A stretch of DNA of 64,000 nucleotides from Hoplostethus atlanticus (lineage: Eukaryota; Chordata; Actinopteri; Trachichthyiformes; Trachichthyidae), in NCBI GenBank assembly GCA_034670405.1, contig JAXDDX010000212.1, forward strand, positions 62,001 to 126,000, written 5' to 3'. Positions within the stretch are counted from its first letter, which is position 1. The number at the start of each line of letters is the position of its first letter. This document shows positions 12,123 through 23,418 of the stretch, in pieces. Both the position numbers and the translations under genes were made by a program. Below the pieces are notes generated by a model. The model was not told the origin of the DNA. It worked only from the letters and a program-made list of their open reading frames with translations, and ran no database searches.

Positions 12123-14752
12123 GGTAGCTGCAAGAGTCGTCGTTGTACTGGGTGTAGTGGTGGAAGTGGTAGTGGGTGTGGTTGTTGGAGTGGTGGGTGT
12201 GGTTGAAGTGGTAGTGGGTGTGGTTGTTGGAGTGGTGGGTGTGGTTGTAATCGTAGTGGGTGTGGTTATAGTCGTAGTGGGTGTGGTTTTGGGTGTGGGT
12301 GTGGTTGTAGTCATATCAGGTGTGGTTTTGGTGGTGGTGGGTGTGGTTGTAGCCATATCGGGTGTTGTTATAATCATAATGGGTGTGGTTTTGGTGGTGG
12401 TGGGTGTGGTTGTGGCCATATCGGGTCTGGTTATAGTCGTAATGGGTGTGGTTTTGGTGGTGGTGGGTGTGGATGTGGTTGTAGTCATATCGGTTGTGGT
12501 TTTGGTGGTGGTGGGTGTGGTTGTAATCATATTGGGTGTGGTTATAGTCGTAGTGGGTGTGGTTTTGGGTGTGGGTGTGGTTGTAGTCATATCAGGTGTG
12601 GTTTTGGTGGTGGTGGGTGTGGTTGTAGCCATATCGGGTGTTGTTATAATCATAATGGGTGTGGTTTTGGTGGTGGTGGGTGTGGATGTGGTTGTAGTTA
12701 TATCGGGTGTGGTTTTGGTGGTGGTGGGTGTGGTTGTAGCCATATCGGGTCTGGTTATAGTCGTAATGGGTGTGGTTTTGGTGGTGGTGGGTGTGGATGT
12801 GGTTGTAGTCATATCGGGTGTGGTTTTGGTGGTGGTGGGTGTGGTTGTAGTCATATCGGGTGTGGTTTTGGTGGTGGTGGGTGTGGTTGTAGCCATATCA
12901 GGTCTGGTTATAGTCGTAATGGGTGTGGTTTTGGTGGTGGTGGGTGTGGATGTGGTTGTAGTCATATCGGGTGTGGTTTTGGTGGTGGTGGGTGTGGTTG
13001 TAGCCATATCGGGTCTGGTTATAGTCGTAATGGGTGTGGTTTTGGTGGTGGTGGGTGTGGATGTGGTTGTAGTCATATCGGGTGTGGTTTTGGTGGTGGT
13101 GGGTGTGGTTGTAGCCATATCGGGTCTGGTTATAGTCGTAATGGGTGTGGTTTTGGTGGTGGTGGGTGTGGATGTGGTTGTAGTCATATCGGGTGTGGTT
13201 TTGGTGGTGGTGGGTGTGGTTGTAGCCATATCGGGTCTGGTTATAGTCGTAATGGGTGTGGTTTTGGTGGTGGTGGGTGTGGATGTGGTTGTAGTCATAT
13301 CGGGTGTGGTTTTGGTGGTGGTGGGTGTGGTTGTAGCCATATCGGGTCTGGTTATAGTCGTAATGGGTGTGGTTTTGGTGGTGGTGGGTGTGGATGTGGT
13401 TGTAGTCATATCGGGTGTGGTTTTGGTGGTGGTGGGCGTGGTTGTAGCCATATCGGGTCTGGTTATAGTCGTAATGGGTGTGGTTTTGGTGGTGGTGGGT
13501 GTGGATGTGGTTGTAGTCATATCGGGTGTGGTTTTGGTGGTGGTGGGTGTGGTTGTAACCATATCGGGTGTGATCATAGTCGTAATGGGTGTGGTTTTGG
13601 TGGTGGTGGGTGTGGTCGTAGTCATATCGCGTGTGGTTGTAGTCATTGTGGGTGTGCTTTTGGTGGTGGTGGGTGTGGTTGGAGTGGTGGGTGCGACCGT
13701 TGGAGGAGAGGGTGTGGCTTTGTTGGTAGTTGGTGTGGTTGTAGTCATAGCAGGTGTGGTTGTTGGAGTAGTGGGTGCGGCATTGGTGGTAGCGGGTGTG
13801 GTTGGGGTACTGGGTGCACTTGTGCCAGTGGGTGGGACTGTTGGATTTGTGCCGGTGTCTCTTGGTGTAGCCGTGCTCTGGGCTGCTGTAGTTTTGGTAC
13901 CAGATGAGGTCGCTAGGGAGACTGTGTACGTTGGGGGCAGGGTCACGGTAGTTGCAGGTATGGTTTTGATCATTGTAGCTGTGGCTTGAGGGATCGACGG
14001 CGTTAATTGATCTGTCGAAGGCACATGGGAAGCCATAGGAGAAGCTGCAGCTGCGGTGGATGTGGCTGGGACTGGAACATAAGTCTGTCTATGTAGTATC
14101 CTATCGTCGGTACTTGAATGTGCGGTATGCGCGGTTGACTTGGTGTCAGAAACATCAGATAAACCAACAGTAGCCGCGACTTCGGCGCCAGAAGACACAG
14201 ACGCGACCGCAGCGGTAACCGCTAAATCTGTCATGTCACTTGCGTCGGGCACAGAGGAAATCGTAGAGGAAACCAGAGTCACGGCTGCAGTTGACACCGG
14301 CTTTTCTCCGAGAGAGGAGGTGGAAACTCCGTGGTGTGCTGAAGGCGTCTTGGCTTCGGTCCCGAGCTCTGGGGCATTTCTGGTCGAAGCACTTGCTGAT
14401 ACATCCGTGGATAGGTCGGTCATGGACAGAGCTGGGCTTGACCAGACAGTATGGCTGCTATTCAGTGCTGACAACTCTGTGACGGAAGTTGAGACGTCTG
14501 GGGCGAAGTCTGTTGTTACCGACCTCCTGGTTCGAGTTTTGATGATGTCATTCATGAAGGTGGCGACCCGGTTAGTTGCGCTGTGGACTTTTGATGTTGT
14601 GACTTGTTGAGCGGTCCTGTGGATTTTTGCTGTATTTGATAACTGTTCATTAATCATAGTGATGGCGGGAGTTTTCATGGCGTAGACGGTGCTGGTGAGT
14701 CCCAGTGGTTCATGCGTGGATGAATACAGTGTGGTTGAGATGGAGGTTGTGC
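12030..14752 (-). CDS. Giant mucin-like Thr/Pro/Ser exon
   Basis: A 2723-nt exon encoding 907 residues, opened by a TTTTCCAG acceptor and closed by a GTAAGT donor in phase 0. The first 300 or so residues are a Ser/Thr/Ala-rich stalk without exact repeats. The rest is almost pure Thr, Pro, Lys, Met and Ile in TTTKTTP-type repeats, ending in a run of Thr codons (12081-12122). Such sequence is expected to be densely O-glycosylated and extended, like the N-terminal mucin stalk of CD45. It has no transmembrane segment. The open frame runs on to a stop at 11994 but the donor makes read-through unlikely. The repeat number may be wrong if the assembly collapsed this region. Confidence 0.8.
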
Positions 14753-17700
14753 CTGGAAAACAAGGAGAAAAGTACTTGAGTAACTTGGCAGAAGGAAAAG
14801 GACAAACATACATTCAACATTTGGGATTACCATCACTCAGATTTCAAACTGTTTTTAAACTTTAATCTTTCTTGCTAACAGAGCTGAGACCAAGTCCCTT
14901 CACTAGATCTTAATGGGACTTAAAGGGATCTTAGGGTGTAGGGTCTCTCCATCAGAATACCGAAACACAGTCTGGATATATGACTCATTTATGGATGACA
15001 TTACAGTCCAGGTCTTGAAGTTTCAGAGAAACTCAAAGTTTCTCAAAAAACTCAAAAACTCATTTAGTTGGCTCAAAGTGGCAACTAAATGGATGATTTT
15101 AGGTTTGGGATTTCACCATTTCACACACAGCAAGAGCTATGGTCTAAAACCTGTTAGTGTTTTTCACCAGAACATCAAAAAGTGAGATCATTACAGTAGA
15201 TGGAAAAGTTTCCTGCCCCCGTGAAAAAAGCCACTTGTCTGATGCAGCTCTAATCTTGTGGCTTCATTCTCCAGAAATGTCAAAACCTTCTGGCATGTTG
15301 TCGGGGTACGTTTTGGCCGAGGTGCTTTCTCAGCCCCCTTCGTGACCAACTCTGACAGGAAGAACACTGCTGACGTTTTTCCTGGCTGACTGAGTGGGCT
15401 GGCAGTAGGCTGACAACAATGTGTAGGGAAGTCAGTATCAGGAGTGTCACCGTCTGCCTCACAAGCCAAGGGATGGCTGATAGATTATAGAATCACCTAG
15501 ACAGGCTATCCTAAGCTAGCATGAATTAATGTCAAGATGAACTGAGGCATGCAGGCCAATTTATCATATTGTTCAGCATATTTCTTAATAAGATCATTTC
15601 CATTACATTAAGCATTAAGCTGATGCTTGTGTCCAATTACTACTTTAGATCACCTACATTACAAGCAAGAAATAGTAAGGAGGTCAAGGGTCAGAGCCAT
15701 TGTACCGTGAGACTCCCTGAGTATATATATATATAATATATCAATATAATTAATATTATTATTAATTATATTGTATAACTATTATTATTATATAACTATT
15801 AAATGTTACAAATTTCAACTTTTTAAGATGTTCATATGGTGGAAAGGGATTGCTTGACCACCGTCAGTGATTCCTCCTCATCCAACTCACCTGTACTTGC
15901 ACATAAAGACGTCATCACGCCGTTCCCTCCTGAATCCACCTCATATTTGGCCCAATTCGAATACCGCGGGTCTCCTCGGATCACCAGCCGCACACCCTGC
16001 TTTTTCAGGTACATCGGCGTCTCCGCCAAGCCGAGTGCCCCCTTCTCGCCGTGGCATTTCCACGCCGGTGCGTCGGTGCAGTTGCTGAGGGCGACGAGGC
16101 GGGCGTGGGGTGGCAGGTTGGGGCTGGGATTGGCCCACAGGCACCGGGAGGACTGAGCGTGGATCAACCTCATGCCACCCGTCCACTCCCACTGCTGAGC
16201 GGGATCTGTGGCATCGCACTGCCCCAGAATGACGGTCTGTCTGCGGGTTAACAGACACAACCTCCTCGGGGCCTGAATGATGTGGAAACCCGCTGGAAAC
16301 ACACACAGTCCAAACACAAGGGGTGTCAGTTTAGTAAATCCTGAGGCAAAGACCCTGCATCTTTAAAGAAATACGTCAGGTTTTTGGAAGATCGTTCGGT
16401 TGGTCAGTTTACCCGTTGTGATGAGAACATAAGACAACATAGTGTACTGCATGTGCTCCATGCTAAAGTGTTAGCATGCTAAAGTGTTAGCATGGAGCAC
16501 CGGAAGATGATAGTAGGTGACAAGCATTATCCATAGTAAGAAGTAATGAGATTTTAGAAATAAAAAGCTGTTAGTTGATTTCACCATATTTAAAGAACTT
16601 GTCTCACTTCCTGTTTTTAATATTTGATGAAGGATTCAGAAGCAAACTCATTGTCCATGTGATTTGATCAGCCTATTTCCTGTTTTTGTATTTATGATCA
16701 TGACATTATAAAAAATGTAGTTGACTTGCACCGCTGCCCATCTTGGCCAGGTCACTGTTGCAAAAGAGATTTTTGATCTCAGTGAGTCTTTCCTGGTTAA
16801 ATAAAGGGTTTATTATTATTGATCATATGGCATGTCAGCATGGAGCAGCAGAACCAATGATCTACCGGGGACACGTGGATCATTTCGGTGTCTATGTTCT
16901 CATCACTTAAATTAAATTGACCAACAACCTTGGTGTATTCCTTTAAGCAATAAGCCACGAGAGGTTTTGGTTCAGACCTACAGTGATGTTAGCTAAGAGG
17001 CATTGTTAGCCAGTTAAACCCTCTTCGCTTTTCTCAAATCTCTGTAAAGTCTCAACCGGCTTATTGGTTTTATAAAACGCACCACTGTAATATAAGAGAT
17101 CGAGAAATCTTTTCCTTGTTAGTCAGTAATAATTAAATGTTATTTTCCAGCTAGTAATATAGTTCTTGAACAGTAACTAAACATCCTGGTTGCTTGATGA
17201 GTGTGATTTCATACTTAAGTCAGAACTTTAGGACCAAAACTTTCAGTATTATAAATATAATTTGCTACCAAAACTTCCGAGCTCTTATTTTACTTACTTA
17301 TATTGGTTAAATTCCTGGGGGACAAAGTGGAAGAATGACCGATGACTGACAAGATATTATTATTTGGTTAATGTGATAAATAAAGATCTTTGTTCTCCAT
17401 AATGGAAAAGCTACAAGATGGAGTTTGGACTCGTTTGGCTACGGTATGGTGAGAGCCCACACCTTACCACACCCAGGTGACGCCTGTGCCAACAGTCAAC
17501 GAGTCCAATACAAAGTGCAATAAAGGCTAGTCCATCCCTACTGAAAACTATCAATATCGCAGCAAACCTATTGATTATACATAATATCCTATAGGAACAT
17601 TATAGTGGTACCATAGGAGATAGAAATACCACAAAGTACAGTAAGGATTCACTATCCAGTACACAGACACACTATAAGATCCTATAGGAATATTGTAGGA

Positions 17701-18536
17701 ATATTATTAGATTTGGGGGATTTCTGTTAGGGATGGAGGACTGAATAGATGATCTTTTATCGGGCATTTTTACCAAATCCTGTCCTCACCAACTTCCTCC
17801 GGATAATTAATCTTCCTTATGGGCTTTTATTTAACCTCTTCAGTCTCAATAAACAACTTTAATCTCAGCCACATAAAAAGCAGTTTGTGTTTTATCTTCA
17901 CCACTTGGTGTTTGGGTAGATTTACAGCAGTAGAGCAGACTGGAGACTTAATGATCTTCATCCTTTCAACTTTCATTTCTCAGAACATGTGACGTAAGAC
18001 GAGATTTATAGCAAAGGACCTTTAGAAATATTTGGACACCATTTATTTTCTCAGGAAGTAATAATTTGCTTATCAAACTGTGATTCCATTAGAGGTCACT
18101 GTCACTTTAATGCAGCCCTCTAATTTAACACAGAAATACTCTTTTGATTGAATTATCACAACGTTACAGTGGTTTGCAAACAATTGGACTTCATTTTATG
18201 TTTCTCAACAGTTGAGACAGAATCTAACAGCCTGACAGAAACCAGGTTAAAACAACTTCTATCAGTAGAAATAACAAGTCTGAACCCACAGGCCACATAA
18301 CATTCAGCCACATGTAATCAGAATCAAAAATGTTTGAGTGACCCTTCTTTGTATACAGATAAGGGTGAACTCCTCAGTTTCCGTAGTTGGCTATCTCCTC
18401 TCGGTATGAACCTGTGGCTCAAACGTCCTGATCACGGTCCAAAACCATCACAGCAGTACTTACATGCAGAGGGGAATCGCAGAAGAATAAATAAAACCAA
18501 AAACAAGGTATCCATTTTACTCTGGTACAGTTTCAT
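12030..18536 (-). CDS. Signal peptide + R-type lectin + mucin-like exons upstream of ptprb (probable alternative ptprb 5' end)
   Basis: Three exons fit together in frame: 18464-18536 (signal peptide, ends phase 1), 15891-16292 (lectin domain, phase 1-1) and 12030-14752 (mucin-like, phase 1 to phase 0). Together they encode about 1066 residues of a secreted or extracellular N-terminus. None contains a transmembrane segment or a credible stop; the mucin frame ends at a strong GTAAGT donor. The next phase-0 acceptor I can identify on this strand is ptprb exon 2 at 9990, giving lectin-mucin-FN3-phosphatase. Alternatively this is a separate gene whose last exon I failed to see between 10.1 and 12.0 kb. 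The exon chain is fairly secure; the join to ptprb is inference. Confidence 0.72.
12360..13570 (-). repeat. 111-bp (37-residue) coding tandem repeats inside the mucin exon
   Basis: A unit carrying TTTKTTPITTITRPDM, ATTTPTTTKTTPDM and TTTTSTP recurs every 111 bp. Unit marks (ggtctgg) lie at 12901, 13012, 13123 and onward at the same spacing, with degenerate or partial copies nearer 12360-12800. Units in 12900-13570 are nearly identical in DNA, pointing to recent unequal exchange or gene conversion. Confidence 0.92.
14820..15830. other. Intron between lectin and mucin exons
   Basis: A minus-strand frame of 92 codons lies at 15191-15469 (CCQPTASPLSQPGKTSAVFF). It lacks splice sites and recognisable domains and is not called as a gene. 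Nothing else stands out. Confidence 0.5.
15721..15745. repeat. (TA)n microsatellite
   Basis: Alternating TA followed by AT-rich low-complexity sequence, in the intron between the lectin and mucin exons. Confidence 0.85.
15891..16292 (-). CDS. R-type (ricin-like / mannose-receptor Cys-rich) lectin domain exon
   Basis: A 402-nt exon, phase 1-1, flanked by TTTCCAG and GTGAGT. It encodes 134 residues with six cysteines in the contexts RRLCLL, LGQCD, SSRCLW, LSNCTD, WKCHG and TSLCAS. It has the beta-trefoil QxW motif (QQWEW) and a late Trp (SNWAKYEV). The order and spacing follow the N-terminal cysteine-rich domain of the mannose receptor family, which is an R-type lectin; in MRC1 this domain binds sulphated sugars. 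Sugar binding here is inferred, not shown. Confidence 0.82.
16365..16950. mobile_element. MITE-like inverted-repeat element with palindromic core
   Basis: The left end (tttaaagaaatacgtcag ... gttggtcagtttac ... gtgatgagaacataag) reappears as a reverse complement on the right (gtctatgttctcatcact ... ttgaccaacaac ... gtattcctttaa). This gives terminal inverted repeats of roughly 70 bp with mismatches. No coding sequence lies between them. The same ends flank 34541-35350. Class is not assigned. Confidence 0.7.
16453..16500. repeat. 48-bp palindrome
   Basis: The outer 14-bp arms gtgctccatgctaa and ttagcatggagcac are perfect reverse complements, with two inner ATGCTAA/TTAGCAT palindromes. It is a single-copy relic of the 45-bp minisatellite unit. 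Confidence 0.9.
18464..18536 (-). CDS. Signal-peptide exon of the lectin-mucin transcript
   Basis: The ATG at 18536-18534 opens 24 codons plus one base. A charged start is followed by a hydrophobic core (DTLFLVLFILL) and a small-residue end (RFPSA), then a GTAAGT donor. Joined to the lectin exon it gives ...PSA-S-GFHII, with a plausible signal-peptidase site after SA. Phase 1 matches the next acceptor. Confidence 0.68.
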
Positions 18537-19969
18537 GCGTCTACCAGGTTCAGATGAGCAGAATAGAAGTGTTGAAGGGAAGTGCGCCTTTCTGGGGAGG
18601 AAAAAGTCAGCGAGCAGCGCTTCCTTCTATTCAATTGTTTTGGAGGTTTCATAGTAAAGGACCCCGCAGCGACGTGGAAATGCTCTTCTCTCGGAAATAC
18701 CAAAGCACATCCCAGATGTTCGGTTTGTTCTAGTAACTCTGATGCAGAAAACATTCAACAAGACACACACGATGTGATGGAGATGCACAAGTATTACATT
18801 CACTTATTTCACACATGCAGACATTATAGAAACACTGAGAAGAAGAAAATTACCTCATGCTTTGTTTTATTATCGTTTTATGCAACTTCACATCATGTGG
18901 AATAGAAATACCACATATAGACATTCATTAATGCCACACTATGAGTAAATATACCTTTACAGTACATATTGAAGAATTTTATTATTATTCTTTTCAAGTA
19001 ACAATCACAAATACATTTATTTATCCATTCAAACTACTGGAAGGTTTGACAAGAAAAAATGCATTTGAATCAAAAATGTAAAGGTTACATGCAAAAATAC
19101 ATCTAACCTGCAGAACAGCGCCTCAGTATATTATCTTTTAGGTGTTTTGTCCCCCAACAGAGAGCTAGCAGAACAATTGGTGGTAAGTAGTTGAGTTAGA
19201 GAGGAAACTGTAAAAATAATGATTAACTGAAAGGTTTCATTCCAAAATGCTATATACACGTATATATACTACCTGGGATTCATCAGGCAACATTTAAAGG
19301 ACTATATTGACATAAACAGGACTACTGTTTAAGCAGATCTCTTAACCCATATTGTGCTTTAATGTCAGAAATCATTTTCTAAGAGCTGTTGTCAGTTTTA
19401 AAATCCGGCATGTGTCATATTGAAAATGAAACTCTTCAATTACGTCTGGAAGTAACCATTGTTATTGTAAATCCCCAGTGTTTTCACATAGACAGTAGCT
19501 ATCTAGTTTATTAGTTCAGTTTGGGTTTGTTTCTGCTCCCTGAAAGGCAGCAGGCACCGTGGAAGCAATGGCAGTAATACGAGATACTTGCAGAGGTGTA
19601 AAATATAAATAGAACAAAAGTTAAATTAAATTAAAACAGTAGAACAACATATAAAGTATCTATTTTACTTCTCTACAGCACAAGAGCAAGAACAGAATAG
19701 ATGGTGGTGAATGATACATGTTACTGCCATGACTTTACTTTTTACAATCATAGTCACTCATGATGTTTTATGACAAAGCGAGATGTCCACCATTTGAAAA
19801 ACAAGAAAACGCTTCACAAACAAAGTCAGGTGCTTTTCAATGAGTAGGAGGTCGGCTCAATCCTTGGCTGTCAAAATGATGATGGGCTATCTTTACAGAG
19901 CCTGAATGATGAACTTCAGCTAATAATATTTTTTTTCAAAGTGGATGCATTGCATTTTGGAATGAAGGA

Positions 19970-20108
19970 GTATGACCGGAAGGTTGCCGGTTCAAATCCC
20001 AGTAGAACCAGTAGCAGACTTTGGTTGTACTGGGCAGCTCCCAGTGTGGATGTTTGTATGGATGTGAGCAGGGTGTTGCTCAGCCTTCCCTGGATCAATA
20101 AAGGCTAA
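19970..20108 (+). mobile_element. SINE-like element
   Basis: Contains a tRNA B-box-like motif (ggttcaaatccc, near 19989), a body with gggcagctcccagtg, and a tail ending in ccctggatcaataaagg. This is the layout of tRNA-headed fish SINEs. Confidence 0.6.
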
Positions 20109-20251
20109 AATGTTATTAATAAAAGGGTAAATCACAAGTGCTGAAGAAGCTAAAGCAACGTGAATCGCTTGGTTGGAAGTTACTGGAGGCTGTATTGCTG
20201 TAAAATTAAAGGTGCTATGTGAATCATTTTTAAACATCAATACATCATTGT

Positions 20252-20350
20252 CAACTTAGTGTTTCTCCAAATACCACATTTCCCATAAACCCCTTTGCTT
20301 CCAGATTAATGATGTTGCTAACCAGAAAGTTTTAGCTCTGTTAGCGCTGG
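20252..20350. repeat. Interspersed repeat, copy 1
   Basis: The string gtgtttctccaaat followed by acatttcccataa and gccccttt-like sequence recurs at 25308-25395, including a later ttgc..ccagaaa motif. Unclassified. Confidence 0.5.
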
Positions 20351-20704
20351 AAGAACAGCGCCCTCTTCCTGGTTTGTCCCGTAAAGCAATCCAGCAGATT
20401 TCCCTCCAAATCGACCCGGTGGCCACGATGTGAAATGCATGGTCTGGTTTGTTTACGGTTATTCTAGTAATGTCTCTAATTTGATGTGGTGATGATTTAT
20501 TGATGTTAAAATGCTTCACACAGCAGCCAGTTTAACCAATCAGTGAGGTAGTCAGTCTTCACTGCTCTGACCCTGGAGATGAAATGAAGACTCAAGAGGA
20601 ACCTTGACCATGGAGACATTTTGTACTTTTTTTCAGCTTCCGCTTTTTTCAGAGTCCACATTGAATATTTGGCACCATTTAGGACGAGACGATGTGTTGT
20701 AGAA

Positions 20705-20711
20705 ATATAAT

Positions 20712-20748
<37 letters not shown>
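20705..20748. repeat. (AC)n microsatellite
   Basis: About 20 AC units. Confidence 0.95.
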
Positions 20749-20750
<2 letters not shown>

Positions 20751-21944
20751 CTTTTCCCAGCAGAATCACTCGGTCAGCAGAGTTTCTGGGACTTTGTATT
20801 TGAACGCTCTCCTTTTTCCTGCTCTTATCTTCAGGAGTATTGGTCCTTTTGTGGGACAGGGTGCTAAATCAAACAACTAGCACCCCCCCCCCCCGAAACC
20901 CTCCCCTAACATCCTGTCCTTAGTCTGGGATGAGGAAGAGGAGGAGGAGGAGGAAGAGCAGAGAAAGGAGAGCTCTCACCAAGCAGGACATCTCCTCCAC
21001 CCATCCACATCCTGACTTCAAGCTTCATAAAGCGCAAACCCGCCAACGTGGACCTTCACTCCCCTTACTGGAGAGTCGGTTTCTTCTCTGTTCAGATATT
21101 ATGATCCATTAAAAGTGGAATGAAATGGGGAAAAAAACAAACGTGAATTTTGTGGCTTTTCTAAAATTCAACACGTGGTAAAACAAAAAAGTGACACGAA
21201 ACAATAGTGCTTTTTAGGAATAAGCAGGAAAATAAAGTTTATTCTACTGTTAAAGACAATGGATTAACAGTAGTTTTTAGAGGATAGTAACTTTGGTTGA
21301 CAAAATAACTTTTACACCTTGAATGATGAACTCCAGGTTAGGATTTCTTTTAAATGTTTTTTTTTTAAATGTTTTTGTCATCAGAAACTAATGCATCTGA
21401 GGTGATTTCTTCTTATATAAGATAAATTGGAAGGTGCAAGAAGAGAAATTGCCTTTAAAAGACAATCCCACTGCACATTCTCTGCACACACAACCATGAA
21501 AACGAAGCTCTTGACAGATCCCTGTTTACTCTCTACTGTAAAAACACAACCTGGTTTCTCCGTGCAGCTTCGGGAAACGTTTAAAAAAGTGGGACAGGTG
21601 AATTTCAACACTCAAGGTCGCAGGACAAGTTGATTTTTTCTGCAGCAAATTGATTGATTTCACAAGCTTTTGTCACAAGCCAAAACAATTCTTCTCCTGA
21701 ATCGGTTGTGAGTCGGGTCTGACGTTATCGGGCTGAACTTACTGAACTTACTGGACCGTCTCTGGGTTTTCCACGAGTCCGTCTGGTGTCTATCATTTCG
21801 TCAGCTATTTGTGTGTCTTCCCCTCTCCTCCCCTTTCCTGTCTGTCCTCTCCAAGTCCCCAAAGTCCCTCGGCGTCCTCGTCATCTCTGCTTCCTCACGT
21901 CTGAGTCACAACACAGCTCGGACCAGCTAAGGCTGCCAAGACCA

Positions 21945-22081
21945 ACAACACGCTTTATTGATCTTGTAGGGAAAATAGCTTTTCTCTGGGTTGGCTACAG
22001 AACAGCATCTACGGAGCTGGTAGGGACTCAGCGTCTTGCTCAAGGACACTTCAGCAGGCCAACACCCAGGAAAACATCTAA
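21945..22081 (-). mobile_element. SINE body and tail behind the tRNA-Lys unit
   Basis: On the minus strand the tRNA-like unit runs into ctgaagtgtccttgagcaag, then a body ending in gatcaataaagcg. The first string also occurs near 34388 (ctgaagtgtcctggagcaag) and the aataaag tail is shared with other elements here. This is the layout of a tRNA-derived SINE in minus orientation. Confidence 0.6.
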
Positions 22082-22154
22082 CGCCTGAACAGGGACTTGA
22101 ACCCTGGACCCTCAGATTAAAAGTCTGATGCTCTACCGACTGAGCTATCCAGGC
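22082..22154 (-). tRNA. tRNA-Lys (anticodon TTT), or intact tRNA head of a SINE
   Basis: Read on the minus strand this is a 73-nt full cloverleaf. It has acceptor GCCTGGA/TTCAGGC, A box TAGCTCAGTCGGTAGAG, anticodon loop CTTTTAA with TTT at 22121-22119, B box GGTTCAAGTCC and discriminator G. The fourth acceptor pair is T-A where the usual vertebrate gene has C-G, a paired change that keeps the stem. TTTT occurs 8 nt downstream (22074-22071) and could stop RNA polymerase III. However, the downstream sequence continues into a SINE-like body (see 21945-22081), so it may be a SINE head. Confidence 0.72.
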
Positions 22155-23307
22155 TCTGCAGATGCTCTCTCTCCATATGTAAAGAGACCTTGTGAGCGAC
22201 TTGCCTCGGGGTGAGCAAGGTCCTCTTCAACAGCCTGCAGGCAGAGCACATGCAGCACATGTCCAAAAGCAAACAGATAAAACAAACAGATTTTGCTCTG
22301 GTCCAGGACTTCTCAAGACCTCTAACAGACGTTTATCAAAAGCAAAGCAGGTACCTTGTGTTTGAGGAATGTCTTCACACAGTGGCTGGACTATGAGATG
22401 CAACCGGTGAGCCCCAGCCCGGTCTCAGCGGTTCAGACTCCTCGCTCCCTCCCCGCCGGTGCATTGTGTTGAGTCTTGGAGACGGGCGAGGCCGGAGAGA
22501 CTGCGGAGGTCCCAAGGGGTCAGATAAATGAAGGGGGGGGGGGTCAGTCCCGTCCAAGTCGAGCCAGGGCGGTCCCTAGAACCCCCTCCTCTCCATCCTC
22601 ATTTTCTACTGTTCTCTTTACTAACTTTCCTTTTTCTTACTTTTTTGAGCTTCATTAAAGTGTGCAGCTTTTTCACATTAAAATAACAATAAATAAATAG
22701 GATATATTTTACATTATCAGTCTGTGTGTTCAAGCCTAAATCCCCCCATTTGCCTGAAATTGCCTTTTTCAACAGTGTTGGGACATTTAGGGACGTGTAC
22801 CACTTCCTGTGGGCGTGGCCAGAGGTGAGCTGGTTGTGGCTATCAAGGTGAGGCTAGGGAAGTCTTGTTCTCCTTCATCTCTTATTCTCCTGTCTTATGA
22901 GTCCTCAATGAGTCCTCAATACTTTCAAAGTCTAAATCAGAATCTCTTTTTGGTGTTTTTTCTCACTTGAATTAAAAGTTTCTGTGGTGCTTTCTGTGCT
23001 CAGTGAGTTTCATGATGCTTGAAAAATGTTAAAACATTGTATAAAAATACATCAGCATCACTGATGAAAAACACACTTTTTGCAGATGTGTGTTTTTTGT
23101 CCAACAACAACGATTTCATGACTCAGATTCATTCAAGTCCACCAATTTTATCTGTAAGACAAATGCAGAGAAAGTGAAGCTCTTGTGTCCAACCCTGTTT
23201 CTCATCACTGCAGAACATTAAGATGACCTCAAACCTCTAATATCTACAGTATTATCACACATCAGTATTATCTAACCCTAACCCATAACAGGCAAAATAA
23301 AAATAAT

Positions 23308-23418
23308 AAAAAATTAAATTAAATTAAATTAAATTAAATTAAATTAAATTAAATTAAAATTAAAGTTAAAGTTAAATTAAATTAAATTAAATTAAATTAA
23401 ATTAAATTAAATTAAATA
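23308..23418. repeat. (AAATT)n pentanucleotide repeat
   Basis: About 20 aaatt units with one short interruption near 23360. Confidence 0.95.

Noticed and set aside
12019..13989. 656-codon Val/Gly-rich plus-strand open frame
   Set aside because: Antisense shadow of the Thr/Pro mucin exon; no start context, splice signals or normal composition.
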